Assembly (NCBI GenBank): GCA_022822665.1
Contig: JAJEAR010000008.1
Location: forward strand, 1 to 42,550
Direction: 5' to 3'
DNA length: 42,550 nt
From: Alphaproteobacteria bacterium
GTDB lineage: Bacteria > Pseudomonadota > Alphaproteobacteria > Thalassobaculales > Thalassobaculaceae
In this document: positions 7,930 through 16,294 of the stretch, one piece after another
Layout: each line of letters starts with the position of its first letter
Numbering within the stretch: position 1 is the first letter of the stretch
Program-made: the position numbers and the translations under genes
The notes under the pieces: model-generated
Database searches by the model: none
Told to the model about the DNA's origin: nothing
Seen by the model: only the letters and a program-made list of their open reading frames with translations

Positions 7930-8769
7930 ATGGAAATCTGGGACTTCAGGATGCGGCCGCCTGCCAGGGGCTTCCTGGAATCGAAGATCTATGCCGTTGC
8001 GGAGAACAGGAAGAGATACACCGAGAGGCTCGGCTGGCCAGTCGTCGAATCCGCGCTGGCGCAATCCATTGAAGAACTCTTCTCGGAAATGGATTGCGCC
8101 GGAATTACAAGAGGGGTGGCGATAGGGCGAACCACGGCGACACTGGGGACGGTTCCGAACGCGGACGTCGCCGACGTGGTTTCGAAACACCCGGAGAGGT
8201 TTGTCGGCGTCGGTTCCGCCGATACGGCGGACCGGAAGAAGGCATTCGGGATGATCGACGAAGCGATCGATCTCGGCCTCAGGGCCATCAATCTCGAACC
8301 CGGTGTCTCGTCGGTACCGATGCGCGCCGACGACCGGCGGCTCTACCCGATCTACGCCAGGTGCGAGGACGCCGGCCTGCCGGTGGTCATCATGACAGGG
8401 GGAGGCGCCGGACCCGACCTGTCGTACAACGACCCCGTCTCGCTCGACCGGATGCTCGGGGATTTCCCCGGTCTGAAGGTCGTGTCGGCACACGGTGGGT
8501 GGCCCTACGTGCAGGAGATACTCGGCGTCGCCTTTCGCCGGGAGAACCTCTACCTCTGCCCGGACATGTACCTGGGCGCCCTGCCCGGCACCTCCGAGTA
8601 CCTGGCGGCCGCAAACGGCTATCTTTCAGAGAGATTCCTGTTCGGAACGGCTTATCCTTTCTGTCCCCTCAAGCCCTATGTCGACTGGTTTCTGTCACAG
8701 GGCCTGTCCGAACCAGCTCTTTGCCGCGTACTCTCGCAGAACGCGAAAACGCTCCTGTCGCCCGAATGA
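7930..8769 (+). CDS. Amidohydrolase-2 family (TIM-barrel) protein lacking the N-terminal HxH
   Basis: This 279-residue protein has the amidohydrolase-2 barrel pattern: VGVGSAD, INLEPG, SAHGGWPYVQE and a C-terminal LFGTAYPF motif. Family members hydrolyse, decarboxylate or hydrate lactone- or acid-type intermediates. The N-terminal strand, where the metal-binding HxH usually sits, reads WDFRMRPP instead; I recall a subfamily with R-x-RPP here, so it may be genuine rather than damaged. The ATG at 7930 has AGAGG upstream; the earlier in-frame start at 7885 adds a non-conserved stretch. Its position inside the importer operon points to turnover of the imported compound. Confidence 0.75.
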   Translation: MEIWDFRMRPPARGFLESKIYAVAENRKRYTERLGWPVVESALAQSIEELFSEMDCAGITRGVAIGRTTATLGTVPNADVADVVSKHPERFVGVGSADTADRKKAFGMIDEAIDLGLRAINLEPGVSSVPMRADDRRLYPIYARCEDAGLPVVIMTGGGAGPDLSYNDPVSLDRMLGDFPGLKVVSAHGGWPYVQEILGVAFRRENLYLCPDMYLGALPGTSEYLAAANGYLSERFLFGTAYPFCPLKPYVDWFLSQGLSEPALCRVLSQNAKTLLSPE

Positions 8770-8833
8770 CACTCGGCACGTCATCCCTGGAGGGGCGGTC
8801 CCCCCGACCGCACACGGGTGCCGGAGGCCGCAC

Positions 8834-9733
8834 ATGAACCCTGCGAGGCGAACCCGCCTGGAGCGCGAATACGCGCTTCTCGGAGCCATCCTCATCGCAC
8901 CGACGGTGCTGATCTTCTGCGCGGTCATCGTCTATCCCCTGGTCTCGGCGATCTACCTGTCGCTGTTCCAGGTCTTCACTCCCACACTCGAAGGCAGCTG
9001 GGTGGGGCTGTCAAACTATCGCGAGCTTCTCGGCAAGGAGGAATTCTGGACCTCGCTGCTGAACAACATCATCTGGACCGTGGGAACGCTGAGCCTGCAG
9101 ATCATATTCGGCGTCGCCATGGCGCTGATCCTGCATCAGAACATGTGGTTCCGCAGTCTGGCGCGCTCGCTGATCCTCTTTCCCTACTTCGTCTCGACGG
9201 TGGTCGCGGTCCTGGTCTGGAAGTGGCTGTTCAACGACCTGTACGGCATCATGAATCACCTGTTGATCGTTTCGGGGCTCACCGACTTTCCGATCGACTA
9301 CCTGGGCACCATGCCGAACGCCATGATCTCCGTCATCCTGGTCGGTGCCTGGAAGTACTTTCCGTTCGTGGTGATCGCGGTGCTGGCGCGCCTGCAGACA
9401 ATTCCCGATGCGCTCTACGAGGCCGCGCGCATCGATGGCGCCGGGCCGATCTCGCGCTTCTTCGACGTGACCGTGCCGCAGCTGCGCGAAGTGCTCGTCG
9501 TCATCATCATGTTGCGCGCGATCTGGGACTTCAAGGAGTTCGACATGATTTACCTGCTGACCGGAGGCGGGCCGATCACAAGCACCCAGACCCTGCCGCT
9601 CCTGGTCTACAAGGAAGCATTCAAGCTGAACCAGATGGGTATGGCCTCGACCTATGCGGTCGCCATGATGGCAATCATGCTGGTCTTCATGATCCTGTAC
9701 ATCCGACGCACGCGGTCGGAGGAAGACACGTGA
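8834..9733 (+). CDS. Sugar-type ABC transporter permease (MalF/UgpA-like)
   Basis: The 299-residue inner-membrane protein has six predicted membrane spans, beginning with a strongly hydrophobic segment near residues 15-40. It carries the EAA loop EAARIDGAGPISRFF that contacts the ATPase. The ATG at 8834 follows GGAGG by about six bases. Its stop overlaps the GTG of the next permease (GTGA), so the two should be translated together and form the heterodimeric channel. Length and loop match the CUT1 family of sugar, oligosaccharide or glycerol-phosphate importers; specificity cannot be assigned. Confidence 0.92.
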   Translation: MNPARRTRLEREYALLGAILIAPTVLIFCAVIVYPLVSAIYLSLFQVFTPTLEGSWVGLSNYRELLGKEEFWTSLLNNIIWTVGTLSLQIIFGVAMALILHQNMWFRSLARSLILFPYFVSTVVAVLVWKWLFNDLYGIMNHLLIVSGLTDFPIDYLGTMPNAMISVILVGAWKYFPFVVIAVLARLQTIPDALYEAARIDGAGPISRFFDVTVPQLREVLVVIIMLRAIWDFKEFDMIYLLTGGGPITSTQTLPLLVYKEAFKLNQMGMASTYAVAMMAIMLVFMILYIRRTRSEEDT

Positions 9734-10557
9734 AATTCACCCGGAAACTGGCCTTCAACCTGTTTGCCTGGGCCATCGTTCTGGCCGTGGCCTTTCCGCT
9801 CTTCTGGATGCTGGTCACATCGTTCAAGCCACAGTTCGAGCTGTTCCGGCGCCCGCCCACGTTCCTGCCCGAGACCTTCACGCTCGAGCATTACTGGCGG
9901 CTGCTCTCCGGGACGAATTTCATGATCTATTTCAGGAACTCGGCGATCCTGTCGACCGTGACCACCCTTGTCGTTGTCGCCATTGCAACGGTCGGATCGT
10001 ACAGCCTTGTCCGGTTCAGGTACCGGGGACGCGAAAGTCTCGCGTTCATCGTGCTCTTCACCTACCTGCTGCCGTCTGTCGTGCTGATCATCCCGCTGTA
10101 CCTGATGCTCGTGCAGATGGGCCTGTCGAACACGATCCTGTCGCTGGTGATAGCCTACTCGACATTCGCACTGCCGTATGCGCTCTGGCTCCTGCGGTCC
10201 TTCATGGCAGGCATCCCCGAAGACCTGGAAAGTGCGGCGCTCGTGGACGGCGCCTCGCGGCTCGGGGCGTTTCGCGACGTGATCCTGCCGCAGCTTCTGC
10301 CGGGGATCATTTCCACCGCACTCTTCGCCTTCATCCTGTCCTGGAACGAGTATCTCTACGCACTCGTACTGGTGAATTCCGACAGCGCCCGGCCGCTGAC
10401 AACCGGGGTGATGAACATGCTCGTCTCTGCATTCAACATCGAGTGGTCACTTCTCATGGCCGCTTCCGTGATGATGAGTGTTCCCCTGATCATCGTATTC
10501 GCCTTCCTGCAAAGCTATCTGACCCGCGGCTTCGGTGCCGGCGGCGTCAAGGGGTAG
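9730..10557 (+). CDS. Sugar-type ABC transporter permease (MalG/UgpE-like)
   Basis: This 275-residue membrane protein is the second channel subunit. It starts at a GTG overlapping the stop of the preceding permease. Hydrophobic segments run through the protein, and the EAA-type loop reads ESAALVDGASRLGAF. The FLPETFTLEHYWRL segment after the first span is typical of MalG-like partners. The ATPase gene begins three bases after its stop, consistent with a tightly coupled operon. Confidence 0.92.
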   Translation: MKFTRKLAFNLFAWAIVLAVAFPLFWMLVTSFKPQFELFRRPPTFLPETFTLEHYWRLLSGTNFMIYFRNSAILSTVTTLVVVAIATVGSYSLVRFRYRGRESLAFIVLFTYLLPSVVLIIPLYLMLVQMGLSNTILSLVIAYSTFALPYALWLLRSFMAGIPEDLESAALVDGASRLGAFRDVILPQLLPGIISTALFAFILSWNEYLYALVLVNSDSARPLTTGVMNMLVSAFNIEWSLLMAASVMMSVPLIIVFAFLQSYLTRGFGAGGVKG

Positions 10558-10559
10558 TC

Positions 10560-11648
10560 ATGGCTGACGTCATCCTGAGGGACATCGTGAAATCGTTCGG
10601 CAGTGTCACCGCCCTGCGCGGGCTGAACCTGCAGATCGAAGAGGGGGAGTTCGTGTCTCTCCTCGGCCCGTCGGGCTGCGGCAAGACAACCACGCTGCGG
10701 ATTCTGGCGGGGCTGGAATTTCCCACCTCGGGAACGATTTCCATCGGCGACCGCGTCGTGAATGACGTGGCGCCCGCCCAGCGCGACATCGCCATGGTGT
10801 TCCAGTCATACGCGCTCTATCCGCACATGACCGTGGCAGAGAACATCGCCTACCCCCTGAAAAAGCGCAGGATTCCCAGGGGAGAGCGGACCGTAATGGT
10901 TCAGAAGGCCGCCGAGCTCCTGCAGCTGACAGAACTCCTGCGACGCAAGCCCCGGCAGCTCTCCGGCGGGCAACAGCAACGGGTGGCACTGGGACGGGCA
11001 CTTGTCAGGGACCCCAAGGTCTTCCTGCTCGACGAACCGCTTTCGAACCTCGATGCGAAGCTGCGCAGCTACATGCGTGTGGAGCTGGTGGAACTTCATC
11101 GCCGCCTCGGGCGCACCATGATCTACGTGACCCATGATCAGCTCGAAGCGATGACCATGTCCGACCGGATCGCCGTGATGGATGGCGGCGACCTGCAGCA
11201 GTTCGCGCCCCCGAACACCGTGTATCGCGAGCCGGCCAACAGGTTCGTCGCGGGCTTCATCGGAACCCCGGCCATGAACCTGGTGGACGGTGAGCTGGTG
11301 CTATCGGGAGGCGACTGGACGTTCAGGACCGGCAACCTTTCCGTCCCGGTACCGCCGCTGGGAGAAAATGCCGCCGCGGGACCCGCGGCCCTGGGGTTCA
11401 GGCCCGAACATGTGAGGTTCGGCGAGGGTCCGATCGAGGGGACTGTTCAGGTGGTCGAACAGTCCGGCCACGAGAATATCGTCGTTGCGAAATTCGCGAA
11501 TGATCTGCGGATCACCGGCCGCGCACCCGCTGCGCAGGTGTGGAAGCCCGGCGAACCGGTCCGGATCCGTATCGATACGGCCGAGGCACACGCGTTTGCC
11601 GCCGGTCCGAATGGAGAACGCCTGAACCGGCCACGCGCCGCGGCCTGA
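10560..11648 (+). CDS. ABC transporter ATP-binding protein (UgpC/MalK type)
   Basis: The 362-residue ATPase powers the importer encoded upstream. Visible motifs are Walker A GPSGCGKTT, Q-loop FQSYALYPHM, signature LSGGQQQR, Walker B VFLLDEPLSNLD and the H-loop VTHDQ. The last 120 residues form the TOBE-type regulatory region usual for MalK/UgpC proteins, with GFRPEHVRFG. The gene follows the second permease after a two-base gap. Such ATPases are sometimes shared between several sugar importers in one cell. Confidence 0.93.
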   Translation: MADVILRDIVKSFGSVTALRGLNLQIEEGEFVSLLGPSGCGKTTTLRILAGLEFPTSGTISIGDRVVNDVAPAQRDIAMVFQSYALYPHMTVAENIAYPLKKRRIPRGERTVMVQKAAELLQLTELLRRKPRQLSGGQQQRVALGRALVRDPKVFLLDEPLSNLDAKLRSYMRVELVELHRRLGRTMIYVTHDQLEAMTMSDRIAVMDGGDLQQFAPPNTVYREPANRFVAGFIGTPAMNLVDGELVLSGGDWTFRTGNLSVPVPPLGENAAAGPAALGFRPEHVRFGEGPIEGTVQVVEQSGHENIVVAKFANDLRITGRAPAAQVWKPGEPVRIRIDTAEAHAFAAGPNGERLNRPRAAA

Positions 11649-11702
11649 CCGCACGCGGATGTGACTGTGGCCGGAAGGGACGGAGCCTGAAGGGGGAAAG
11701 CT

Positions 11703-12623
11703 ATGGACAGAACCACGATAGACTGGTCGGGCCCCATGGTGGCAGCGACCACACCGTTTCGCCCGGACCTGTCAATCGATGAAGACGCCTTCTGCGCAAA
11801 CGTGGAACGGCTGTACGCCGCCGGGGCCACGGGCATCGTTGCGGCGGGATGCACCGGCGAATTCTGGGCGCTGGATTTTGCGGAACGGGAAAGGCTGGCG
11901 CGCCTGACCGTCGCCGCAACCGCGGGGCGGGGGCCGACGATCATGGGCACGGGGTCCATCCGCGAGGATGAGATCATCACCCAGATCCACGCGGCCAAGG
12001 AGGCCGGTGCGGACGGCGCGCTTGTGATGCCGCCCTATTTCATCCGGTCGACCGAGGCCGAGATCATTGCGCATTTCGAGGCGATCGACGCGAAATCGGT
12101 GCTGCCGATCCTGTTGTACAATATCCCCGGAAACGCGGGGAATGAACTGACCCCCGCAATCACCGACCGTCTTGCCGACCTCGACAACGTGGTGGGCATC
12201 AAGGAAAGCAGCGGCAACTGGAACACGTTCCAGGCCACGCTGAACCGTGCGGGTGACCGGATCCGTGTTTTCTGCGGCCCGTCCTCCGTTCTCGGTGTCC
12301 CGGCGGCACTGGCGGGAGCGGACGGGACGATCGACTGCTTTCCCAACGTGTGGGCACCGGGATGCCTCGACCTGTGGCACATGGCCAGGGCCGGCCAGCT
12401 GGCTGATGCCTGGGCGCTTCAGCGGACAGGCATCGCAATGACCGAGCTCTTCACAACGGGCGGGTGTTCGCTCTACCCGGCCACGAAAGCCGCCATGGAT
12501 CACCTGGGACTGCCCGGCGGCGGTCCTCCGCGTCCGCCACTGCGCCCGCTCGCCGGAGCGGCGCTGGAGCATATCCGGCAGGGCATGGACAGGTTGCTGC
12601 CGGGGAAACCCAGGGCGGCATGA
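11703..12623 (+). CDS. DapA/N-acetylneuraminate lyase family protein
   Basis: This 306-residue class I aldolase-fold protein keeps the family's catalytic set: GCTGE at 49-53, Tyr139 in LLYNIPG, and the Schiff-base Lys167 in VVGIKESSG. Members cleave, condense or dehydrate 2-oxo acids through a lysine imine. Standing in a catabolic operon rather than near lysine genes, it is more likely a lyase, dehydratase or deaminase of an intermediate than lysine-biosynthetic DapA. Together with the upstream oxidase pair, a hydroxyproline-type deaminase role is one option, but nothing proves it. An internally deleted copy of this gene lies at 20866-21215. Confidence 0.85.
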   Translation: MDRTTIDWSGPMVAATTPFRPDLSIDEDAFCANVERLYAAGATGIVAAGCTGEFWALDFAERERLARLTVAATAGRGPTIMGTGSIREDEIITQIHAAKEAGADGALVMPPYFIRSTEAEIIAHFEAIDAKSVLPILLYNIPGNAGNELTPAITDRLADLDNVVGIKESSGNWNTFQATLNRAGDRIRVFCGPSSVLGVPAALAGADGTIDCFPNVWAPGCLDLWHMARAGQLADAWALQRTGIAMTELFTTGGCSLYPATKAAMDHLGLPGGGPPRPPLRPLAGAALEHIRQGMDRLLPGKPRAA

Positions 12624-12870
12624 AGCAGGCGTGGCGGGACCAGAGCCCTCGGGTACTCGCATGAGTGCTCCCGTCACCATGCCGGCATGGTCCCTTGTGT
12701 CGGATTTCCCCGCGCCCGCGGGCGGGCGGGCCCGGGCCCGTTCGAAGGAACGGCTCGCCGATCCACCCGAATGCGAAGACCTGGTTGCACACTTTTGGTT
12801 CCGCCCGGGCAGGGTTGCCGTGGCGGCGGAACATCGTCAATGACGACAGGATCTGTGAGGAGCTCCTGAG
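12624..12870. promoter_or_regulatory. Intergenic stretch with a perfect 16-base palindrome
   Basis: Between the DapA-family gene and the SDR gene lies accatgccggcatggt at 12676-12691, a perfect palindrome that could be a dimeric operator. As RNA it would fold into only a 6-base stem with a CCGG loop and has no T run, so an operator is a better guess than a terminator. A very GC-rich run follows at about 12710-12740. A separate promoter for the SDR gene is possible. Confidence 0.35.
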
Positions 12871-13569
12871 ATGAAGGTCGCAATGATCTCCGGTGGCGGC
12901 AGGGGCCTCGGCGCGGCGATCACCCGCAAGCTGCTTGAAGACGGCTGGACCCTGTCGCTGGGCCTGAGAGATCGCGGACAGGCGGATGGCTTCGCTGCCC
13001 GGTCCGGCACACTCGCGGCGTTTCCCTTCGATGCCACGGACCCGTCCACCGCCACACCCTGGGTCGAGGGCACCATGGACCGTTTCGGACGGCTGGACGC
13101 CCTGGTCAACAACGCGGGCATCCTGCGCATCGTCGACTTTGAACACGGCAGCGAGACGGACCTCGACGACATGTGGGCGGTCAACGTCAAGGCGCCCTTC
13201 CGCCTGACCCGGGCCGCGCTGCCGCATCTCAGGCAAACCGGCAGGGGCCGGGTCATCAACATCGCCTCGACCGACGCAAAACGCTACCGGGCCGGTGTCT
13301 CGATCGGATACTCGATGACCAAGCACGCCCTCCTCGCGATGACGCAGGCGGTCCGACTTGCCGGCTGGGACGACGGTGTACGGGCTACCGCCATCTGCCC
13401 CGGAGCGATTGACACCGATCTGCTCGCGGGTATCCCGGGCACGACGCCCCGGGCCGAGCGCCTGCAACCGGAAACCGTGGCGGAGATGGTGGCTTTCCTG
13501 CTGTCCCTCCCGAACCAGGCCAGTGTTCCGGAACTGATCGCCAACACGCGCCCGGAGAGCCCGCTGTGA
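12871..13569 (+). CDS. Short-chain dehydrogenase/reductase
   Basis: This classical SDR of 232 residues has the N-terminal cofactor motif SGGGRGLG, the structural NNAG, the catalytic Ser in NIAST and the YSMTK (YxxxK) pair. It should interconvert a hydroxyl and a carbonyl group with NAD(P)H. GAGGAG precedes the ATG. It is the last gene of the plus-strand catabolic block, and a strong inverted repeat follows it. The substrate is presumably an intermediate of the block's pathway. Confidence 0.85.
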   Translation: MKVAMISGGGRGLGAAITRKLLEDGWTLSLGLRDRGQADGFAARSGTLAAFPFDATDPSTATPWVEGTMDRFGRLDALVNNAGILRIVDFEHGSETDLDDMWAVNVKAPFRLTRAALPHLRQTGRGRVINIASTDAKRYRAGVSIGYSMTKHALLAMTQAVRLAGWDDGVRATAICPGAIDTDLLAGIPGTTPRAERLQPETVAEMVAFLLSLPNQASVPELIANTRPESPL

Positions 13570-13606
13570 GCTCTCGTTCCCGATCGCCTCAAGGATGAAC
13601 CGGTGG

Positions 13607-13636
13607 CCGGAGACGGGAGTTGCCTTCCGTCTCCGG
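13607..13636 (+). terminator. 10-bp stem-loop after the SDR gene
   Basis: Perfect arms ccggagacgg (13607-13616) and ccgtctccgg (13627-13636) enclose a 10-base loop. It lies 38 bases after the stop codon of the last gene of the plus-strand block. No T run follows, so it would be an atypical intrinsic terminator or an mRNA 3'-end stabiliser. Confidence 0.45.
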
Positions 13637-14255
13637 GAGTGACGCCACCCCGCCCGCCACCGCGCAAACCCGGACTGCGGGCGACACGGCCACCCGCGAG
13701 ATCGACCGTGACCGGCGCTGCCGCCTCATGCGCGTCCACACACGCCATTGCACCTGATGCGCGCCGTGATTGACGGCGGCCGGAACGGTGACGCCAGGGG
13801 AGGCTGGATTTCGACCTGCCGGACACGGCGCCGGGCACGGCCGCCCTGCGGTCCGCGCTCAACGCGGCCGACCTTCCGCTCGGCGGGGAATGGAATTTGC
13901 ACGCGGTACCGGCGCGCACCCTTTCCTTCAAGCCGCAGACGGGTGCCGGCCTGGTGCGTCTTCCGCGGGTGGGCGAGCCGGCCGACCATGTCGATGTCCA
14001 GCCCCGCGGCGGCACCCGTGTACACCCCGCACCGTCCGGATCGGCCCCGTCGCGATCGACAGGATCGAGAACAGGGGCCGGCACAGCCGCGGGGTGAACC
14101 GCCGCCTCGCGGGGCAACACGCGGGCACGATTGGCAGGAACGGCCACCCACCTGCTTCGGATACGGCGTTCGCGGAAACCGGGCCGCCGGGGTTGTGAAA
14201 GGGCGCGGCCGCCTCGCGCTCTCGTCCCGGACGGCCCGATACGCTGTCGAACCTC
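13637..14255. other. Gap between convergent operons, with a possible decayed gene piece
   Basis: No complete gene is evident. A plus-strand frame from 13792 to about 14097 reads without stops and begins GRLDFDLPDTAPG, continuing through LPLGGEWNLHAVPART. It looks protein-like for about 70 residues, but it has no start codon and is preceded in frame by a TGA, so it may be the remnant of a gene whose 5' part is lost or frameshifted. I do not recognise the family. The remainder seems non-coding. Confidence 0.3.
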
Positions 14256-15575
14256 CTACAGCTCGTATTCGCGGAAGTCGTACCGGGGCGGCAGCAGGGC
14301 CTCCATCTCCGCGCGCGGGATCCGCCGCTTGACGACGAATACGCCGTTTTCGACCTGGCTCATGTAGCAGTCGATCATGCCGCTGTGATCCTCGCCGCGC
14401 AGCAGCTTGGCGCCCTGCGGATGCGCCAGCGAATTCTCCATCTCCAGGCCTTCCAGCGCTTCGATGACGCCGGGCGTATCCTTGTTCCGCTGCCAGCCCG
14501 AAGCCTCGATCGCCTTCTTGAGCACGAAGAAGTTCTCGTACGACTGCCAGGCGTGGCTTTTCGCCATCACCCGGTCGGACCCGTTCTCCTGGGCATGGAC
14601 CGGATCGATATCCATCATTTCGATGAATTTCTTGTGGTACTCGTCATTCTTGTATTCCAACGGACGCGGAAAATTCTCCAGGAAGAAGACGTTCTCCGCC
14701 GCGCCGTTGATCGCCTCCGGGTGGATCGCTTCGATGGTTCCGCTGACCGAGTACATCTTCATTCTCTCGTCCAGCTTCATCGACTTGGACTGGGTATAGA
14801 ACGCGACGGACAACGCTCCGAAGAACACGGAGAACAGGACTTCCGTTTCCTCCGGTATCTTGGCGAGGTACGGCACCAGGTCCCGTGTGCCCAGCGGTAC
14901 GGCTATCGGATCGTTGACCTTGCCGCCCATTGACTCGATCAGCTTGCGATGTTCCTGATGATGGCTGTGACCCCAGGCGTAGTCTGGGAAGATCATCGTC
15001 CAGTTCTTGCCGAGATTCTCGAAGGCCCAGGGCGCCCCCGCCGCTGCCAGGGCGTAGGTATCGGTGCCGGTGCGGAAACTGTAACGCGTACCTTTCGAGC
15101 CGGTCGCTTCGGTCGCTTCGCCGGCAGAGAAATACGGCGTTTTCAATTCGGTGGCGATGGGAATCGAAGCGAGCATGATGCCCGAGTGCACCGAACCGAC
15201 AACGAAACTCGCCTTTGACCGCTGGATCAGGGAACGCAGCTTCCGTGCGCCCGCCGCGGGAGTGGATTCGGTGTCCGCCACGGGGACCTCGAGCTTTCTC
15301 CCCCCTATTCCACCGCCTTCGTTGATCAGGTTTGCGGCAGCCTTCGCGCATTTGTCATGCCAATAGCCCCAGGACGAAAACCCGCCCGTCAGCTCGCATT
15401 GATGCCCGATCACAATCGGGCCGCTTTCCTTGGCGACCAGGTCGCGGGTGAGGGACAGGTAAGCGGTAGACGCAACGGCGCCGCCGGCCAGAGCGGTTTG
15501 CAGGAAGGATCGGCGTGGCAGTTCTGTGCGGAGCCACGTCGCCTCCGGCTTGCCTGTCTTGTTCTTGCACGTCAT
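14256..15575 (-). CDS. Branched-chain/amide-type ABC substrate-binding protein (Tat-exported)
   Basis: This 439-residue periplasmic protein of the Peripla_BP_6 (LivJ/UrtA/AmiC) type is the binding component of the importer encoded by the four genes upstream on the same strand. The N-terminus has a twin-arginine signal, PRRSFLQTALAGG. The mature part begins IVIGHQCELTGGFSSWG, a pattern common in amide/urea-type binders. The ATG at 15575 has a GGGAGA upstream. It is the last gene of the operon, 20 bases after livF. The ligand is unknown; a small amide, urea-like compound or amino acid is plausible. Confidence 0.87.
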   Translation of the reverse strand: MTCKNKTGKPEATWLRTELPRRSFLQTALAGGAVASTAYLSLTRDLVAKESGPIVIGHQCELTGGFSSWGYWHDKCAKAAANLINEGGGIGGRKLEVPVADTESTPAAGARKLRSLIQRSKASFVVGSVHSGIMLASIPIATELKTPYFSAGEATEATGSKGTRYSFRTGTDTYALAAAGAPWAFENLGKNWTMIFPDYAWGHSHHQEHRKLIESMGGKVNDPIAVPLGTRDLVPYLAKIPEETEVLFSVFFGALSVAFYTQSKSMKLDERMKMYSVSGTIEAIHPEAINGAAENVFFLENFPRPLEYKNDEYHKKFIEMMDIDPVHAQENGSDRVMAKSHAWQSYENFFVLKKAIEASGWQRNKDTPGVIEALEGLEMENSLAHPQGAKLLRGEDHSGMIDCYMSQVENGVFVVKRRIPRAEMEALLPPRYDFREYEL

Positions 15576-15595
15576 TTTCTTTCTCCCAACTGTTC

Positions 15596-16294
15596 TTACG
15601 CGGCCATACCGAGGTACCGATGAATGACATCGGGCCGGCTCTTGAGTTCGGCCGCGCTGGACCGGTGAACAATGCTCCCCTTTTCCATCAGGTAAATTAC
15701 ACTGCAAATCTTGAACGCAGTGATCAGGTTTTGCTCGACCAGAAGTATAGAGACACCGGAATTGTTGATTTTCCGGATTTCGGATCTGATTTTCTTGATC
15801 AGGATCGGCATAATGCCTTCGGTCGGCTCGTCGAGAATGAGGAGTTTGGGTTGCATGACGAGGCAGCGTGCGATCGCCAGTTGCTGCTGTTCTCCGCCCG
15901 ATAACGTGCCGCCCTTTTGAGACAGTCGTTGCTGCAGTTGCGGAAAGCGGTCGAAAACCGCCGCCCGCTGCGGCGCCGACGGGTCGCTTCGAAGGCCGAG
16001 AAAGAGGTTTTCCTCAACGGTGAGATTGGGAAAGATCCCCCGCCCCTGCGGAACGTAACCGATGCCCCGGCCCGGGACCTTGTGCGCCGCGATGCCTGTC
16101 AGATCGACGCCATCGAAGGTCGCGCGTCCTGCCGATGTCCGGACCAGGCCCATGATGGCCTTCAGCGTGGTCGTCTTGCCGACGCCGTTGCGGCCCAGCA
16201 AACCCACGATTTCCCCGTCGCCGACATCCAGTGAAACGCCCCGGAGCACTTCCACCTTGCCGTAACTGCTATGCAGGTCGCGCACCTCAAGCAT
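15596..16294 (-). CDS. livF: Branched-chain-type ABC transporter ATPase (LivF/UrtE-like)
   Basis: The 232-residue ATPase shows Walker A GRNGVGKTT, signature LSGGEQQQ, Walker B LLILDEPTEGI and the short LivF length. The ATG at 16294 overlaps the end of livG by eight bases. The DEPTEGI motif is shared with urea/amide-type systems, so the symbol denotes family position and not leucine specificity. Codons ending in A or T are much commoner here than in the neighbouring GC-rich operons. Confidence 0.88.
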   Translation of the reverse strand: MLEVRDLHSSYGKVEVLRGVSLDVGDGEIVGLLGRNGVGKTTTLKAIMGLVRTSAGRATFDGVDLTGIAAHKVPGRGIGYVPQGRGIFPNLTVEENLFLGLRSDPSAPQRAAVFDRFPQLQQRLSQKGGTLSGGEQQQLAIARCLVMQPKLLILDEPTEGIMPILIKKIRSEIRKINNSGVSILLVEQNLITAFKICSVIYLMEKGSIVHRSSAAELKSRPDVIHRYLGMAA

